Source: Candidatus Pelagibacter sp. TMED106 (GTDB lineage Bacteria > Pseudomonadota > Alphaproteobacteria > Pelagibacterales > Pelagibacteraceae). From it: a stretch of 55,827 nucleotides of DNA. This document shows positions 16,718 to 25,822 of the stretch, in pieces. Each line of letters opens with the position of its first letter. Position 1 is the first letter of the stretch. The DNA lies in NCBI GenBank assembly GCA_002170275.2, contig NHFH02000012.1, forward strand, positions 1 to 55,827. The letters run 5' to 3'. Both the position numbers and the translations under genes were made by a program. The notes under the pieces are model-generated. The model saw only the letters and a list, made by a program, of their open reading frames with translations. It made no database searches and was not told where the DNA came from.

Positions 16718-18892
16718 ATGGAAAATACTTATCAAGATCTAATTACAGATATTCAGAGTAAAAATCCAAAAATCAGTGGAAAACTTGAAGGTGGAAAAAA
16801 ATTTAAAATAAAATCAGATTTTAAACCTGCTGGAGACCAACCAGAGGCTATTAAAAAATTAGTAAATGGAGCAAATAAAGAGGCGTTTAATCAAGTTTTA
16901 CTTGGCGTTACGGGATCTGGAAAGACGTTCACAATGGCAAAAGTTATTGAAGCAACAAATAGACCAGCTTTAATTCTAGCTCCCAATAAAACTTTAGCAG
17001 CGCAACTTTATGGGGAGATGAAAACATTTTTTCCTGATAACGCTGTAGAATATTTTGTATCTTATTATGATTATTACACTCCAGAGGCATATGTACCTAG
17101 ATCAGATACTTATATAGAAAAAGAGGCATCTATTAATGAACAAATAGATAGAATGAGACATTCAGCAACAAGATCTCTTCTAGAGAGAGATGATGTTCTT
17201 ATAGTCGCCAGTGTTTCTTGTATATATGGTTTGGGTTCTGTTGAAGCATATAGCAAAATGACTTTAACTCTTCAAAAAAATTATGAATATAATAGAGAGC
17301 AGATAATTAAATCTTTAGTAGCACTTCAATATAAACGTAATGATCAAAATTTTTATAGAGGCACATTTAGAGCTCGAGGCGAATATTTAGAAATTTTTCC
17401 GTCACATTTAGAAGATAGAGCTTGGAGATTAAGTTTATTTGGAGATAAACTTGAAAAAATAGAAGAATTTGACCCGCTTACAGGAGATCAGGTAAGAGAA
17501 TTAAGTTTGGTTAAAGTTTATGCCAATAGCCATTATATCACTCCAAAACCAACTATTGAACAAGCGGTCATCAATATAAAAAAAGAATTAGAGATTACAT
17601 TAAAAAAACACAAAGCAGAAAATAAATTACTTGAGGCACAAAGATTAGAGGAAAGAACCAAATTTGATCTTGAAATGATCGAGGCAACTGGCTCTTGTGC
17701 AGGAATTGAAAATTATTCAAGATTTTTATCAGGAAGGAAACCTGGAGAGCCACCACCTACACTTTTTGAATATTTTCCTGATAATACTTTAATATTTGTT
17801 GATGAATGTCACGTAACAGTTCCTCAGCTCAATGGTATGTACAAAGGAGACAGGTCTAGAAAAAGTACTCTTGCTGAATATGGTTTTAGATTACCCTCTT
17901 GTATGGATAACAGGCCTTTAAAATTTGAAGAATGGGATTTAATGAGAACTCAAACTGTATTCGTATCTGCAACACCAGGTCCTTGGGAATTAGAACAAAC
18001 TAAAGGTAAATTTATAGACCAAGTAATTAGACCTACAGGTTTAATCGATCCACCTGTTGAAATAAGACCTGCTAAAAACCAAGTAGATGATTTAATGCAT
18101 GAATGTAAGAAGGTGATAGAAAATAATCATAGAGTTTTAGTTACGACTCTTACAAAAAAAATGGCGGAAGATTTGACAGAATATCTTCATGAAAATGGTG
18201 TTAAAGTTAGATATCTTCATTCTGACATCGATACTCTTGAGAGAATTGAAATAATGAGAGATTTAAGAATGGGTGTGTTTGATGTTCTTGTGGGTATCAA
18301 TTTATTAAGAGAAGGTTTGGATATTCCTGAATGCGCTTTAGTTGGAATTTTAGATGCTGATAAAGAAGGTTTTTTAAGATCTGAAACTTCTTTAATTCAA
18401 ACTATTGGGAGGGCAGCAAGAAATATAGATGGAAAAGTAATTCTATATGCTGACAAAGAAACAAAAAGTATCAAGAAAGCAATTCAAGAAACAGATCGAA
18501 GAAGAAAAATTCAATTAGATTATAACAAAAAATATAAGATAGATGCTAAATCAGTTAAAAAAGAAATTAGTGATATTTTAGAGAGCGTTTATGAAAAAGA
18601 TTATGTTAAAGTTAGCGAGGGTTCAAATATTGGCGGAAATTTAAAGAAACACTTAAAAGCTCTGAATAAAAAGATGAAAGAAGCAGCCTCTAACCTCGAA
18701 TTTGAAGAAGCAGCAAAAATTAGAGACGAAATAAGAAAATTAGAGAGTACTGAACTAGAAATTACATTAAATCCAAAAATAAGACAGTATGATATAAAAA
18801 ATAAACTTTATCCAAAAGGTAGATCCACTATGGGTATGCCAGGAACAAAAGTAACCAAAAAAAGAGATAAAAAATGGAAGCACAAAAAATAA
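16718..18892 (+). CDS. uvrB: UvrABC excinuclease subunit B
   Basis: The damage-verifying helicase-like subunit of nucleotide excision repair. Visible elements are Walker A GVTGSGKTFTMA (near residue 64), the beta-hairpin region YYDYYTPEAYVPRSDTYIEK, the DECH box in IFVDECHVTVPQ, helicase motifs LREGLDIPECALVGILDADK and QTIGRAARN, and a C-terminal UVR domain (LKKHLKALNKKMKEAASNLE) that pairs with UvrC. The 724-aa length is full. The 3' end overlaps the following reductase gene by 19 bases, and uvrC is three genes downstream in the same direction. Confidence 0.97.
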   Translation: MENTYQDLITDIQSKNPKISGKLEGGKKFKIKSDFKPAGDQPEAIKKLVNGANKEAFNQVLLGVTGSGKTFTMAKVIEATNRPALILAPNKTLAAQLYGEMKTFFPDNAVEYFVSYYDYYTPEAYVPRSDTYIEKEASINEQIDRMRHSATRSLLERDDVLIVASVSCIYGLGSVEAYSKMTLTLQKNYEYNREQIIKSLVALQYKRNDQNFYRGTFRARGEYLEIFPSHLEDRAWRLSLFGDKLEKIEEFDPLTGDQVRELSLVKVYANSHYITPKPTIEQAVINIKKELEITLKKHKAENKLLEAQRLEERTKFDLEMIEATGSCAGIENYSRFLSGRKPGEPPPTLFEYFPDNTLIFVDECHVTVPQLNGMYKGDRSRKSTLAEYGFRLPSCMDNRPLKFEEWDLMRTQTVFVSATPGPWELEQTKGKFIDQVIRPTGLIDPPVEIRPAKNQVDDLMHECKKVIENNHRVLVTTLTKKMAEDLTEYLHENGVKVRYLHSDIDTLERIEIMRDLRMGVFDVLVGINLLREGLDIPECALVGILDADKEGFLRSETSLIQTIGRAARNIDGKVILYADKETKSIKKAIQETDRRRKIQLDYNKKYKIDAKSVKKEISDILESVYEKDYVKVSEGSNIGGNLKKHLKALNKKMKEAASNLEFEEAAKIRDEIRKLESTELEITLNPKIRQYDIKNKLYPKGRSTMGMPGTKVTKKRDKKWKHKK

Positions 18893-19629
18893 TCATTACA
18901 GGTGGAGCAACCAGAATAGGAGCTGCAATAGCTAAAAAGTTATCTGGTCCAAATAAAGAAATTGTTATTCATTTTAATAAATCAAAAATAAAAGCAGAAA
19001 ATTTAAAAAAGAAACTTCGAAAGTATGGAACAAAAGTTTATTTAGTGAAAGGTAATTTGAGTAAAGAAAAAGACATTAATAAAATCATAAAATTTGCAAA
19101 ATCTAAACTTAAATACTTTGATTGCTTAGTAAATAACGCTTCCTTATTTGAAAATGACAAAATTGAAAACTTTAAAATTAATAATTGGGAAAAACATATA
19201 TCTACGAATTTAAGAGCACCTGCTATCTTGTCTAAAGAATTTTCAAAGAATGTTAGGGGCAAGAAAAATAATATAATCAATATAATTGATCAAAGAGTAT
19301 TTAAACTTACTCCGTATTTCTTCTCTTATACAATTAGTAAAACTGGCCTTTACACTTTAACTAAAACTAGTGCAATGAGTTTATCGCCAAAAATTAGAGT
19401 AAATGGAATAGCTCCTGGTCCAACAATTAAAAATAAAAGACAATCAGAAAAACACTTCAGAAAACAGTATCTAGCTACACCATTAAAAAAACAAGTTGAT
19501 GTCGGTGAGATTTGCAATGCTGTTGACTTTTTAATTAAAAACAGTTCTATTACAGGTCAAGTTTTAGCTATAGATAGTGGTCAAAGTTTAAATTGGCAAA
19601 CACCAGATATAATGAGAGGAAAAGAATGA
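18874..19629 (+). CDS. short-chain dehydrogenase/reductase, FolM/pteridine-reductase-like
   Basis: A 251-residue Rossmann-fold reductase. The nucleotide motif is TGGATRIG (residues 9-16), with arginine where classical members have glycine; TGxxxRxG is characteristic of pteridine reductase PTR1 and of FolM (dihydromonapterin/dihydrofolate reductase). It has NNASLF near residue 88, the catalytic Tyr-x-x-x-Lys in YTISKTGLY, and RVNGIAPGP. Its stop overlaps the start of folB (dihydroneopterin aldolase) at ATGA, which strongly suggests a job in folate metabolism, perhaps reduction of dihydrofolate or dihydromonapterin. Whether the genome has a classical folA cannot be seen here. Confidence 0.82.
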   Translation: MEAQKIIITGGATRIGAAIAKKLSGPNKEIVIHFNKSKIKAENLKKKLRKYGTKVYLVKGNLSKEKDINKIIKFAKSKLKYFDCLVNNASLFENDKIENFKINNWEKHISTNLRAPAILSKEFSKNVRGKKNNIINIIDQRVFKLTPYFFSYTISKTGLYTLTKTSAMSLSPKIRVNGIAPGPTIKNKRQSEKHFRKQYLATPLKKQVDVGEICNAVDFLIKNSSITGQVLAIDSGQSLNWQTPDIMRGKE

Positions 19630-20051
19630 AAAAAAATAATCTTAAAGTAATTAAATTAGATAAAAATAAAAGTCTATTTAATTATGAAAAGAAAATTCTT
19701 ATTAATGAGTTAATTTTAGAATTAAAGCTGGGTTACTACGACTTTGAAAAAGAAAATTCTCAAAAAGTTAAATTTAGTTTAGAAATCGATTATGAAGATA
19801 AAAAACCAACAAATGATAAAGATATCAAATCGATAGTTAATTATGGAACAGTTGTAAAACTCATTACTAAGCTAGTTAAGAAAAAGCATTACAATTTCTT
19901 AGAAACACTTGCTGAAGCAGTATTTAATGAATTATTTAAAGATAAAAGAATCGCTAAGATAATGCTTAAAATTGAAAAACTTGAAATTTTAAAAGAATGT
20001 TCATCTGTTGGTATTCAAATTACCAAAAAAAGAAGTCATGATAAGTTCTGA
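19626..20051 (+). CDS. folB: dihydroneopterin aldolase
   Basis: Cleaves dihydroneopterin to hydroxymethyl-dihydropterin in folate synthesis. The family pattern is visible: ILINELILELKLGYYDFEKENSQKVKFSLEI at the start, then IKSIVNYGTVVKLITKL, HYNFLETLAEAVFNELF and the C-terminal ...KLEILKECSSVGIQI. I place the start at ATG 19626, which overlaps the stop of the reductase gene as ATGA; an upstream in-frame ATG at 19593 would add 11 residues and a longer overlap. The C terminus overlaps uvrC slightly. Confidence 0.88.
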   Translation: MKKNNLKVIKLDKNKSLFNYEKKILINELILELKLGYYDFEKENSQKVKFSLEIDYEDKKPTNDKDIKSIVNYGTVVKLITKLVKKKHYNFLETLAEAVFNELFKDKRIAKIMLKIEKLEILKECSSVGIQITKKRSHDKF

Positions 20052-21873
20052 AATAGGAAAAGAGATAATTAAAAAAGAATTACCCTTAATTCCCAAACTA
20101 CCAGGTGTTTACAGAATGATAAATGATAAAGGAGAAATCCTTTATGTAGGAAAAGCAAAAAACTTACCAAATAGACTTAAAAATTATACGTCAGAAAAAA
20201 ATCTTATTATTAGAACGGAAAGAATGCTATCTCAAACAAGAAAGTTGGAGATAACAACAACATCTAATGAGAGTGAAGCTTTACTTTTAGAAGCTAATTT
20301 AATTAAAAAATATAAACCAAAATTTAATATTCTTTTAAGGGATGACAAATCTTTCCCATTTATTTTTATTGGCAATAAAGATAAATGGCCTCAAATAAAA
20401 AGACATAGAGGAAAAAAAACAAAGAATGGTTTTTATTTTGGTCCTTTTGCGTCTGCTGGGTCGGCAAATTGGACAATTAAAATGATACAAAAAATTTTTC
20501 ATCTAAGAGTTTGTGATGATACTGTTTTTAAAAATAGAGATAGGCCATGCATTTTATATCAAATTAAAAGATGTTCAGGACCTTGTGTAGGATACATAAA
20601 AGAAAAAGAATATGAGCAAACAGTCCAAGAAGCGATTGAATTTGTATCTGGCAAATCAAGGAAGATACAAAAAAATCTTTCAAATCAAATGGAAAAAGCT
20701 AGCCTTGATTTAGATTTTGAAAAAGCAACTATATTAAGAGATAGGATTAAATCTTTGAACATTATTCAATCATCTCAAAGAATCAATGAGGCTAACCTGG
20801 TAGAAGCAGATGTAATAGCAGGATACAAAGAGTCTGGAAAAACCTGCATACAAGTTTTTTTTTATAGATCAAAACAAAACTGGGGTAATCAAGCTTTCTT
20901 CCCAAAACATGATCCGGATGAAAATTTAGATGAAATTTTAAATTCTTTTATTTCTCAGTTCTATGAAAATAAAAGTGTACCATCATCAATTATTTTATCT
21001 GAAGAAATCAAAGAAAAACTTTTGATTGAAAAAACACTTTCAAAAAAAGAAAACAAACAAATTAATATTTCTATTGCTAAAAAAGGTTCTAAGTTAAAAG
21101 TAATCAATCTGGCTATTAAAAATGCAAAAGATAGTTTAAATAGAAAGCTTTATGAAAGTCAAAATAACAAAGAATTATTTGAAGCAATTACTAATAAATT
21201 TAATATCGAAACAAATATAAATCTTATAGAAGTTTATGATAATAGTCATATTCAAGGAACGAACAGTGTTGGTGCTTTGATTGCTTATGGAGACGAAGGA
21301 TTTATTAAAAAAAGATATAGAAAATTCAATATAAAAGATAAAAAAAACGAACAAGATGATTATGGTATGATGCGAGAAGTTTTAAATAGACGTTTTAAAA
21401 GAGCAGTACAAGAAAAAGATAATTATCTCAGCTTTCCAGATTTAGTTCTAATTGATGGGGGTAAAGGACAATATTCTGCTGCAAGAGAAAGTTTAAATGA
21501 ACTTGGGCTTCATGATATTCCAGTAATTGCAATAGCAAAAGGGAAATTTAGGAATAGCGGAAATGAAACATTTTTTTATAAGGGAAAAGAATTTAAGTTT
21601 GCTAAAAACGACCCTGCATTATTCTTTTTACAGCGAATAAGAGACGAGTCTCATCGATTTGCGATAAGTGCTCACAGAGCTAAAAGAAAAAAGGGTATTA
21701 GCAAATCATTACTGGATCAAATTCAAGGAATTGGATCTACTCGAAAAAGAGCTCTATTAAATCATTTTGGTTCTGCTAGAGCAGTAGAATCTGCAAGTAT
21801 AGATGAAATAAGATCTGTAGAAGGAGTTGAAGAAAAAGTTGCTAAAAAGATATATAACTTCTTTCACGAATAA
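20038..21873 (+). CDS. uvrC: UvrABC excinuclease subunit C
   Basis: The dual-incision nuclease of nucleotide excision repair. The N-terminal GIY-YIG domain (PGVYRMINDKGEILYVGKAK) makes the 3' cut, followed by a cysteine-containing region (RPCILYQIKRCSGPCVGYI), a UVR domain (LDLDFEKATILRDRIKSL), the RNase H-like endonuclease domain (EVYDNSHIQGTNSVGALIA, LVLIDGGKGQYSAA) and a C-terminal helix-hairpin-helix pair (IQGIGSTRKRALLNHFGS). I prefer the ATG at 20038; the in-frame ATG at 20008 would add ten residues and a 44-base overlap with folB. Confidence 0.95.
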   Translation: MISSEIGKEIIKKELPLIPKLPGVYRMINDKGEILYVGKAKNLPNRLKNYTSEKNLIIRTERMLSQTRKLEITTTSNESEALLLEANLIKKYKPKFNILLRDDKSFPFIFIGNKDKWPQIKRHRGKKTKNGFYFGPFASAGSANWTIKMIQKIFHLRVCDDTVFKNRDRPCILYQIKRCSGPCVGYIKEKEYEQTVQEAIEFVSGKSRKIQKNLSNQMEKASLDLDFEKATILRDRIKSLNIIQSSQRINEANLVEADVIAGYKESGKTCIQVFFYRSKQNWGNQAFFPKHDPDENLDEILNSFISQFYENKSVPSSIILSEEIKEKLLIEKTLSKKENKQINISIAKKGSKLKVINLAIKNAKDSLNRKLYESQNNKELFEAITNKFNIETNINLIEVYDNSHIQGTNSVGALIAYGDEGFIKKRYRKFNIKDKKNEQDDYGMMREVLNRRFKRAVQEKDNYLSFPDLVLIDGGKGQYSAARESLNELGLHDIPVIAIAKGKFRNSGNETFFYKGKEFKFAKNDPALFFLQRIRDESHRFAISAHRAKRKKGISKSLLDQIQGIGSTRKRALLNHFGSARAVESASIDEIRSVEGVEEKVAKKIYNFFHE

Positions 21874-21875
21874 TT

Positions 21876-22460
21876 ATGATAAAAAAAATTCCAAATATCT
21901 TAACTATTGGTAGAATAATTATAGTACCTTTTTTTGTTCTTGCTTTTTATCTGCCAGGTTTTTATGGAGACTTAACGGCATTAATATTATTTGTTGTTGC
22001 TTCTTTCACTGATTTTCTAGATGGAATGTTAGCAAGAATGATGAAGGAAGAGTCGAAATTAGGTGAGTTAATGGATCCTATAGCTGATAAGATTATTGTT
22101 GCTGCAGCATTAATTTTACTGGTAATGGATGGAATTATTAAAAATTATGAAGTAATTGCAGCCATAATAATTTTAACTCGAGAAATTTTAATATCAGGTT
22201 TAAGAGAATTTTTAGCAAAAGGTCAAATAAAATTACCAGTTTCGAATTTAGCAAAACTTAAAACTTTATTACAAATGATTGCTATATCTCTTTTGCTTTC
22301 TGGTGAAACTGGAAATAAAATTATAAATTTTCAAGACTATAACGCTCAAACTATTGGTATTATTTTACTTTGGCTTTCAGCCTTTTTAACTTTATTTACT
22401 GGGTACGAATATTTAAGAAAAGGAATTGATCATGCAATTTCTGAGGACAACAAAGATTAA
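21876..22460 (+). CDS. pgsA: CDP-diacylglycerol-glycerol-3-phosphate 3-phosphatidyltransferase
   Basis: Makes phosphatidylglycerol phosphate, the first committed step to phosphatidylglycerol and cardiolipin, in the inner membrane. The CDP-alcohol phosphotransferase motif DG-x2-AR-x8-G-x3-D-x3-D is present as DGMLARMMKEESKLGELMD followed by PIADK. About four to five hydrophobic segments are present, starting with IPNILTIGRIIIVPFFVLAF. It starts 2 bases after uvrC (a common uvrC-pgsA pairing), and its stop shares the bases TTAA with the convergent ilvE stop. Confidence 0.95.
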   Translation: MIKKIPNILTIGRIIIVPFFVLAFYLPGFYGDLTALILFVVASFTDFLDGMLARMMKEESKLGELMDPIADKIIVAAALILLVMDGIIKNYEVIAAIIILTREILISGLREFLAKGQIKLPVSNLAKLKTLLQMIAISLLLSGETGNKIINFQDYNAQTIGIILLWLSAFLTLFTGYEYLRKGIDHAISEDNKD

Positions 22461-23338
22461 GCAGCTTTTTGTTTTCTCACCAAAGCTTGATAACTTTCGT
22501 TTAAATCGATTATTGTTTTGCAAACTTTAAACTTATGTTCTGCAATACACGAAACAGGAGTTACTTCTGCAGCGGTACCTGTTAAAAAACATCCAACAAA
22601 ACTTGATAGTTCTGAAGGTGAAATTTTTCTTTCAAAAATTTTAATACCTTTTGATTTTGCTATCTCAATAACAGTTCTTCTAGTAATTCCATCTAAAAAA
22701 GAATCAGGAATTGGTGTATGAATATTTCCGTCTTTATCCTTAAAAAAAATATTTGCACCAGTTGCCTCTGCAACATTTCCCTCATGATCAAGCATTAAAG
22801 AATCTGTAAAGCCTTGCTGCTCAGCTTCATGTTTGGACAGAGTACAAATCATATAGAGACCTGAAGCTTTTGTATCCCAAGGAATTGTATCAGGGGCAGG
22901 TCTTCTCCATTTAGAGATATTTAATTTTATTCCCTCAATCTTTAACTTTGGATCAAAATAAGAACCCCATTCCCATGTTGCTATTGCAACGTGTATTTTT
23001 GTTTGTTGAGCAGAAATAGCCATCATTTCACTACCTCGCCAAATTGTTGGTCTTACATATCCATTCTGAACATTTTGAACTGTAATAATTTTGTTACAAG
23101 CAGAATTTATTTCTTCTTCTGAATATGGAACTTTAATACCCATTCTTTTTGCTGAATAAAACAGCCGAGCTGTATGTTCTTCTAATTTAAAGATAGTACC
23201 GTCATAAACCCTCTCACCTTCAAAAACACAACTTGCATAATGTAGGCCATGATTCAATATGTGAATTTTAGCATCCGCCCAGTCAACGAGCTCGTTATTA
23301 AACCAAATTTTGCCAGTTCTTTTGTCGTAAGGTATCAT
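22457..23338 (-). CDS. ilvE: branched-chain-amino-acid aminotransferase
   Basis: A class IV PLP aminotransferase for leucine, isoleucine and valine. The sequence shows GKIWFNNELVDWADAKIHIL, HGLHYASCVFEGERVYDG, the catalytic-lysine region DTKASGLYMICTLSKHEA (near residue 160), DSLMLDHEGNVAEATGANIF and FLTGTAAEVTPV. The 293-aa length fits. It is divergent from the MarR/OmpR/EnvZ operon with a 70-base intergenic region. Confidence 0.95.
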   Translation of the reverse strand: MIPYDKRTGKIWFNNELVDWADAKIHILNHGLHYASCVFEGERVYDGTIFKLEEHTARLFYSAKRMGIKVPYSEEEINSACNKIITVQNVQNGYVRPTIWRGSEMMAISAQQTKIHVAIATWEWGSYFDPKLKIEGIKLNISKWRRPAPDTIPWDTKASGLYMICTLSKHEAEQQGFTDSLMLDHEGNVAEATGANIFFKDKDGNIHTPIPDSFLDGITRRTVIEIAKSKGIKIFERKISPSELSSFVGCFLTGTAAEVTPVSCIAEHKFKVCKTIIDLNESYQALVRKQKAA

Positions 23339-23357
23339 TTATGAAATAATTTAATTT

Positions 23358-23390
23358 TTTTTAAAAATTATCTTTGTATCTATAATATGT
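23358..23390 (+). promoter_or_regulatory. possible promoter of the MarR-OmpR-EnvZ operon
   Basis: A perfect TATAAT (23381-23386) lies 22 bases before the ATG at 23409, in the divergent ilvE/marR region. The hexamer 17 bases upstream is T-rich and a poor -35 match. The -10 assignment is plausible but the DNA is AT-rich. Confidence 0.3.
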
Positions 23391-23408
23391 CAATATAACT
23401 TACCAATA

Positions 23409-23846
23409 ATGAAAGAACTTTTATATTTAAAAGATGCTCAGTTAAAAGAATTAATTGAAAAGCTTTTTATGAGCTATAGGGAGTCTTTTGCTGATGCCAA
23501 GAAAACATTGGATAAATACTCAATTGGGATAGCTCATCACAAAGTATTGCACTTATTATCTATGTATAATGGTATTTCTATTTCTGACTTATTAAAAAAA
23601 TTAAAGATAACTAAACAAAGTTTAAATCGAGTACTTAAGGATCTAATTAAAATAGAAGTAATATTTTTCAAAAAAGATCAAAAAGATACTAGAATAAAAC
23701 ACATATTTTTAAGTGAAAAAGGAAAAAAACTTTTTGAAGAGATATTTTTAATACAAAAAAAAAGAATTTATGAAGCTTTGTTAAATTCGAGCTCTGAAGA
23801 GGTTATTAACTTTGATAATGTTTTAAAAAAGATAATTAATGGATAA
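23409..23846 (+). CDS. MarR family winged-helix transcriptional regulator
   Basis: A 145-residue DNA-binding protein. The central winged helix is visible as HHKVLHLLSMYNGISISDLLKKLKITKQSLNRVLKDLIK (residues about 42-80), followed by the wing KKDQKDTRIKHIFLSEKGKKLFE, the classical DxRxxxxxLTxxG pattern of MarR proteins. Flanking helices would form the dimer interface. It overlaps the response regulator gene by 8 bases, so it is cotranscribed with a two-component system. The ligand is unknown. Confidence 0.88.
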   Translation: MKELLYLKDAQLKELIEKLFMSYRESFADAKKTLDKYSIGIAHHKVLHLLSMYNGISISDLLKKLKITKQSLNRVLKDLIKIEVIFFKKDQKDTRIKHIFLSEKGKKLFEEIFLIQKKRIYEALLNSSSEEVINFDNVLKKIING

Positions 23847-24516
23847 ATTTAAAGCACATATATTAGTGGTTGACGATGATGATGGTATTAGATCTCTAGT
23901 TAAACAATATCTAGTGGAAAAAAAATTTTTAGTAACAACTGCTAATAGTGCCGAAGATGCAGCAGAAAAAGTTTCAATAATTAAATTTGATTTAATTGTT
24001 TTGGATATAATGATGCCTGGTAAAAGTGGCTTAGAATTTACAAGGGATAATAAATCAAAAATAAATACACCAATTATTCTTCTTACTGCTAAAGGAAAAG
24101 CAAACGAAAGGGTTGAAGGTCTTGAAATCGGAGCTGATGATTATCTGCCTAAACCATTTGAGCCTAAAGAACTTACATTAAGAATAATGAATATTTTGAG
24201 TAAAACAAAAAAGAATAATCAAAAAAGAATTATTGAATTTGATAATATAAAAATAGATTTAAATAAATTAATAATACTTAAAAATAAAGAAGAATTTAAA
24301 ATAAACAATACAGAAAAAATTATATTAGAAAAAATGATAAATGAACCTGGAAAAACTTTTTCAAGAGAGAATATTGGAAATTTGATTGATTTAGACAAAG
24401 AAAGATCAATAGATGTTATTATAACTAGATTAAGAAAAAAAATAGAAATGAATCCAAAAAAACCAAAATATTTACAAACATTAAGGGGAGCTGGCTATGT
24501 TCTTTGGATTGAATAA
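23839..24516 (+). CDS. OmpR-family response regulator
   Basis: A 225-residue two-component regulator. The receiver domain starts HILVVDDDDGIRSLVKQYL (acidic pocket), has the phospho-acceptor aspartate in LIVLDIMMPGKSGLEF (near residue 53), threonine in ILLTAKGKANERVEG and the conserved lysine in GADDYLPKPFEPKEL. The C-terminal half is an OmpR/PhoB winged helix ending KPKYLQTLRGAGYVLWIE. It overlaps the sensor kinase by 20 bases. By similarity and gene order it resembles OmpR; the signal it answers is not known from sequence. Confidence 0.94.
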   Translation: MDKFKAHILVVDDDDGIRSLVKQYLVEKKFLVTTANSAEDAAEKVSIIKFDLIVLDIMMPGKSGLEFTRDNKSKINTPIILLTAKGKANERVEGLEIGADDYLPKPFEPKELTLRIMNILSKTKKNNQKRIIEFDNIKIDLNKLIILKNKEEFKINNTEKIILEKMINEPGKTFSRENIGNLIDLDKERSIDVIITRLRKKIEMNPKKPKYLQTLRGAGYVLWIE

Positions 24517-25822
24517 GTTTATCAAAAATTTATTACCTCGTAGATTATTTTATCGTGCTCTTCTAATAGTTGCGACCCCAATAATAATTTTACAACTTGT
24601 AATAACAATTGTTTTTTTTGATAGTCTTTGGATAAAAACCAACAAAGGAATGACACGAGCACTTGTTGGAGAAATAAAAACTTTCATTGAAGCATATGAT
24701 AATGAAAAGTATGATAACAAAAATTTATCAAATCTATTTACAATTTATTTAGATTTAAATGTAAAATATAAAGAAGATGAATTTTTTGAAAAAAAAATAA
24801 AAAAAAGATGGTACAGTCCTATTGACAGAACTTTAAGAAGGGAATTAAAATCTAGTATCGGTAGTGATCAATACTGGTTTAATACTGCTTCATATAAAGA
24901 TTTAATACATCTAAATATTAAATATAAGAATGGATATTTTGAATTTCTAATACCTAAAGACAGAGTCACAAGTACATCAGCAAGATTGTTCGCTCTTTGG
25001 ATAACCTTTCCGGCAATTCTACTTCTTTTCATTGCAATGATTTTTTTAAAAAACCAAACCAGGCCAATTACAAATCTTGCTGTAGCAGCAGAAAAATTTG
25101 GTAGAGGAGAAAATATTGATAATTTTAGACCAGCAGGCGCTTTAGAGATCAGGCAGGCCGGACATGAATTTGATAAAATGAGAAAAAGAATAATGAGACA
25201 TCTAAATCAAAGATCTGAAATGTTATCAGGTATTAGCCATGATTTAAGAACTCCTTTAACTAGAATGAAACTTCAATTAGCTTTTATAAAAGATAAAAAT
25301 ATCTCAGAACAAATTTCTTCTGATATAGATGAAATGGAAAAAATGCTTAATGAATATTTACAATTTACAAGTTCGAGTTATTTAGAGCAAAACGAGACTT
25401 TTAGTATTACTAAATTAATTCAAGAAATAATTGAAAAATATAAAAATAATAATATTTCTTCTGAATTAAAGCCAAATATTTACATGAAAGGTAGAAAGAA
25501 CCTTATTCAAAGAACTATTAATAATATTATCGATAATTCAATTAAATATGCTCAAAAAATACAAATACAACTTACAAATAATAATAATAATAATAATATT
25601 CTAATATTAATTGATGATGATGGTCCAGGAATCTCAGAATTAGAATACGAAAATGTTTTTAAACCTTTTTATAAAATAGACAAAGGTAGAGCTGACTCAA
25701 AATCAAGTGTTGGTCTTGGATTGTCTATTGCATCAGATATTATTAAATCTCATGGAGGAAATATATTTTTAGAAAAATCAAATTTAAATGGACTGAGAGT
25801 AAAAATTATTTTCCCTTCTTAA
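24497..25822 (+). CDS. EnvZ-like sensor histidine kinase
   Basis: The partner kinase of the upstream response regulator. It has an N-terminal membrane segment (LIVATPIIILQLVITIVFFD, about residues 23-42), a periplasmic sensing region, a second membrane segment near 165-185 (LFALWITFPAILLLFIAMIF), a HAMP linker (RPITNLAVAAEKFGRGENID), the H-box SGISHDLRTPLTRMKLQLAF with the phosphorylated histidine, the N-box IDNSIKYA, and the ATP-lid motifs DDDGPGIS and GLGLSIA. A run of seven asparagines, encoded by seven AAT codons, sits just before the DDDGPG box. The 3' end overlaps convergent ubiK by 17 bases. Confidence 0.93.
   Translation: MFFGLNKFIKNLLPRRLFYRALLIVATPIIILQLVITIVFFDSLWIKTNKGMTRALVGEIKTFIEAYDNEKYDNKNLSNLFTIYLDLNVKYKEDEFFEKKIKKRWYSPIDRTLRRELKSSIGSDQYWFNTASYKDLIHLNIKYKNGYFEFLIPKDRVTSTSARLFALWITFPAILLLFIAMIFLKNQTRPITNLAVAAEKFGRGENIDNFRPAGALEIRQAGHEFDKMRKRIMRHLNQRSEMLSGISHDLRTPLTRMKLQLAFIKDKNISEQISSDIDEMEKMLNEYLQFTSSSYLEQNETFSITKLIQEIIEKYKNNNISSELKPNIYMKGRKNLIQRTINNIIDNSIKYAQKIQIQLTNNNNNNNILILIDDDGPGISELEYENVFKPFYKIDKGRADSKSSVGLGLSIASDIIKSHGGNIFLEKSNLNGLRVKIIFPS
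25577..25597 (+). repeat. AAT trinucleotide microsatellite, seven units, within the sensor kinase gene
   Basis: Seven perfect AAT codons encode a poly-asparagine tract in the ATPase domain of the EnvZ-like kinase, immediately upstream of the nucleotide-binding DDDGPG motif. In-frame repeat-number changes would alter the loop length without breaking the frame. Confidence 0.9.
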
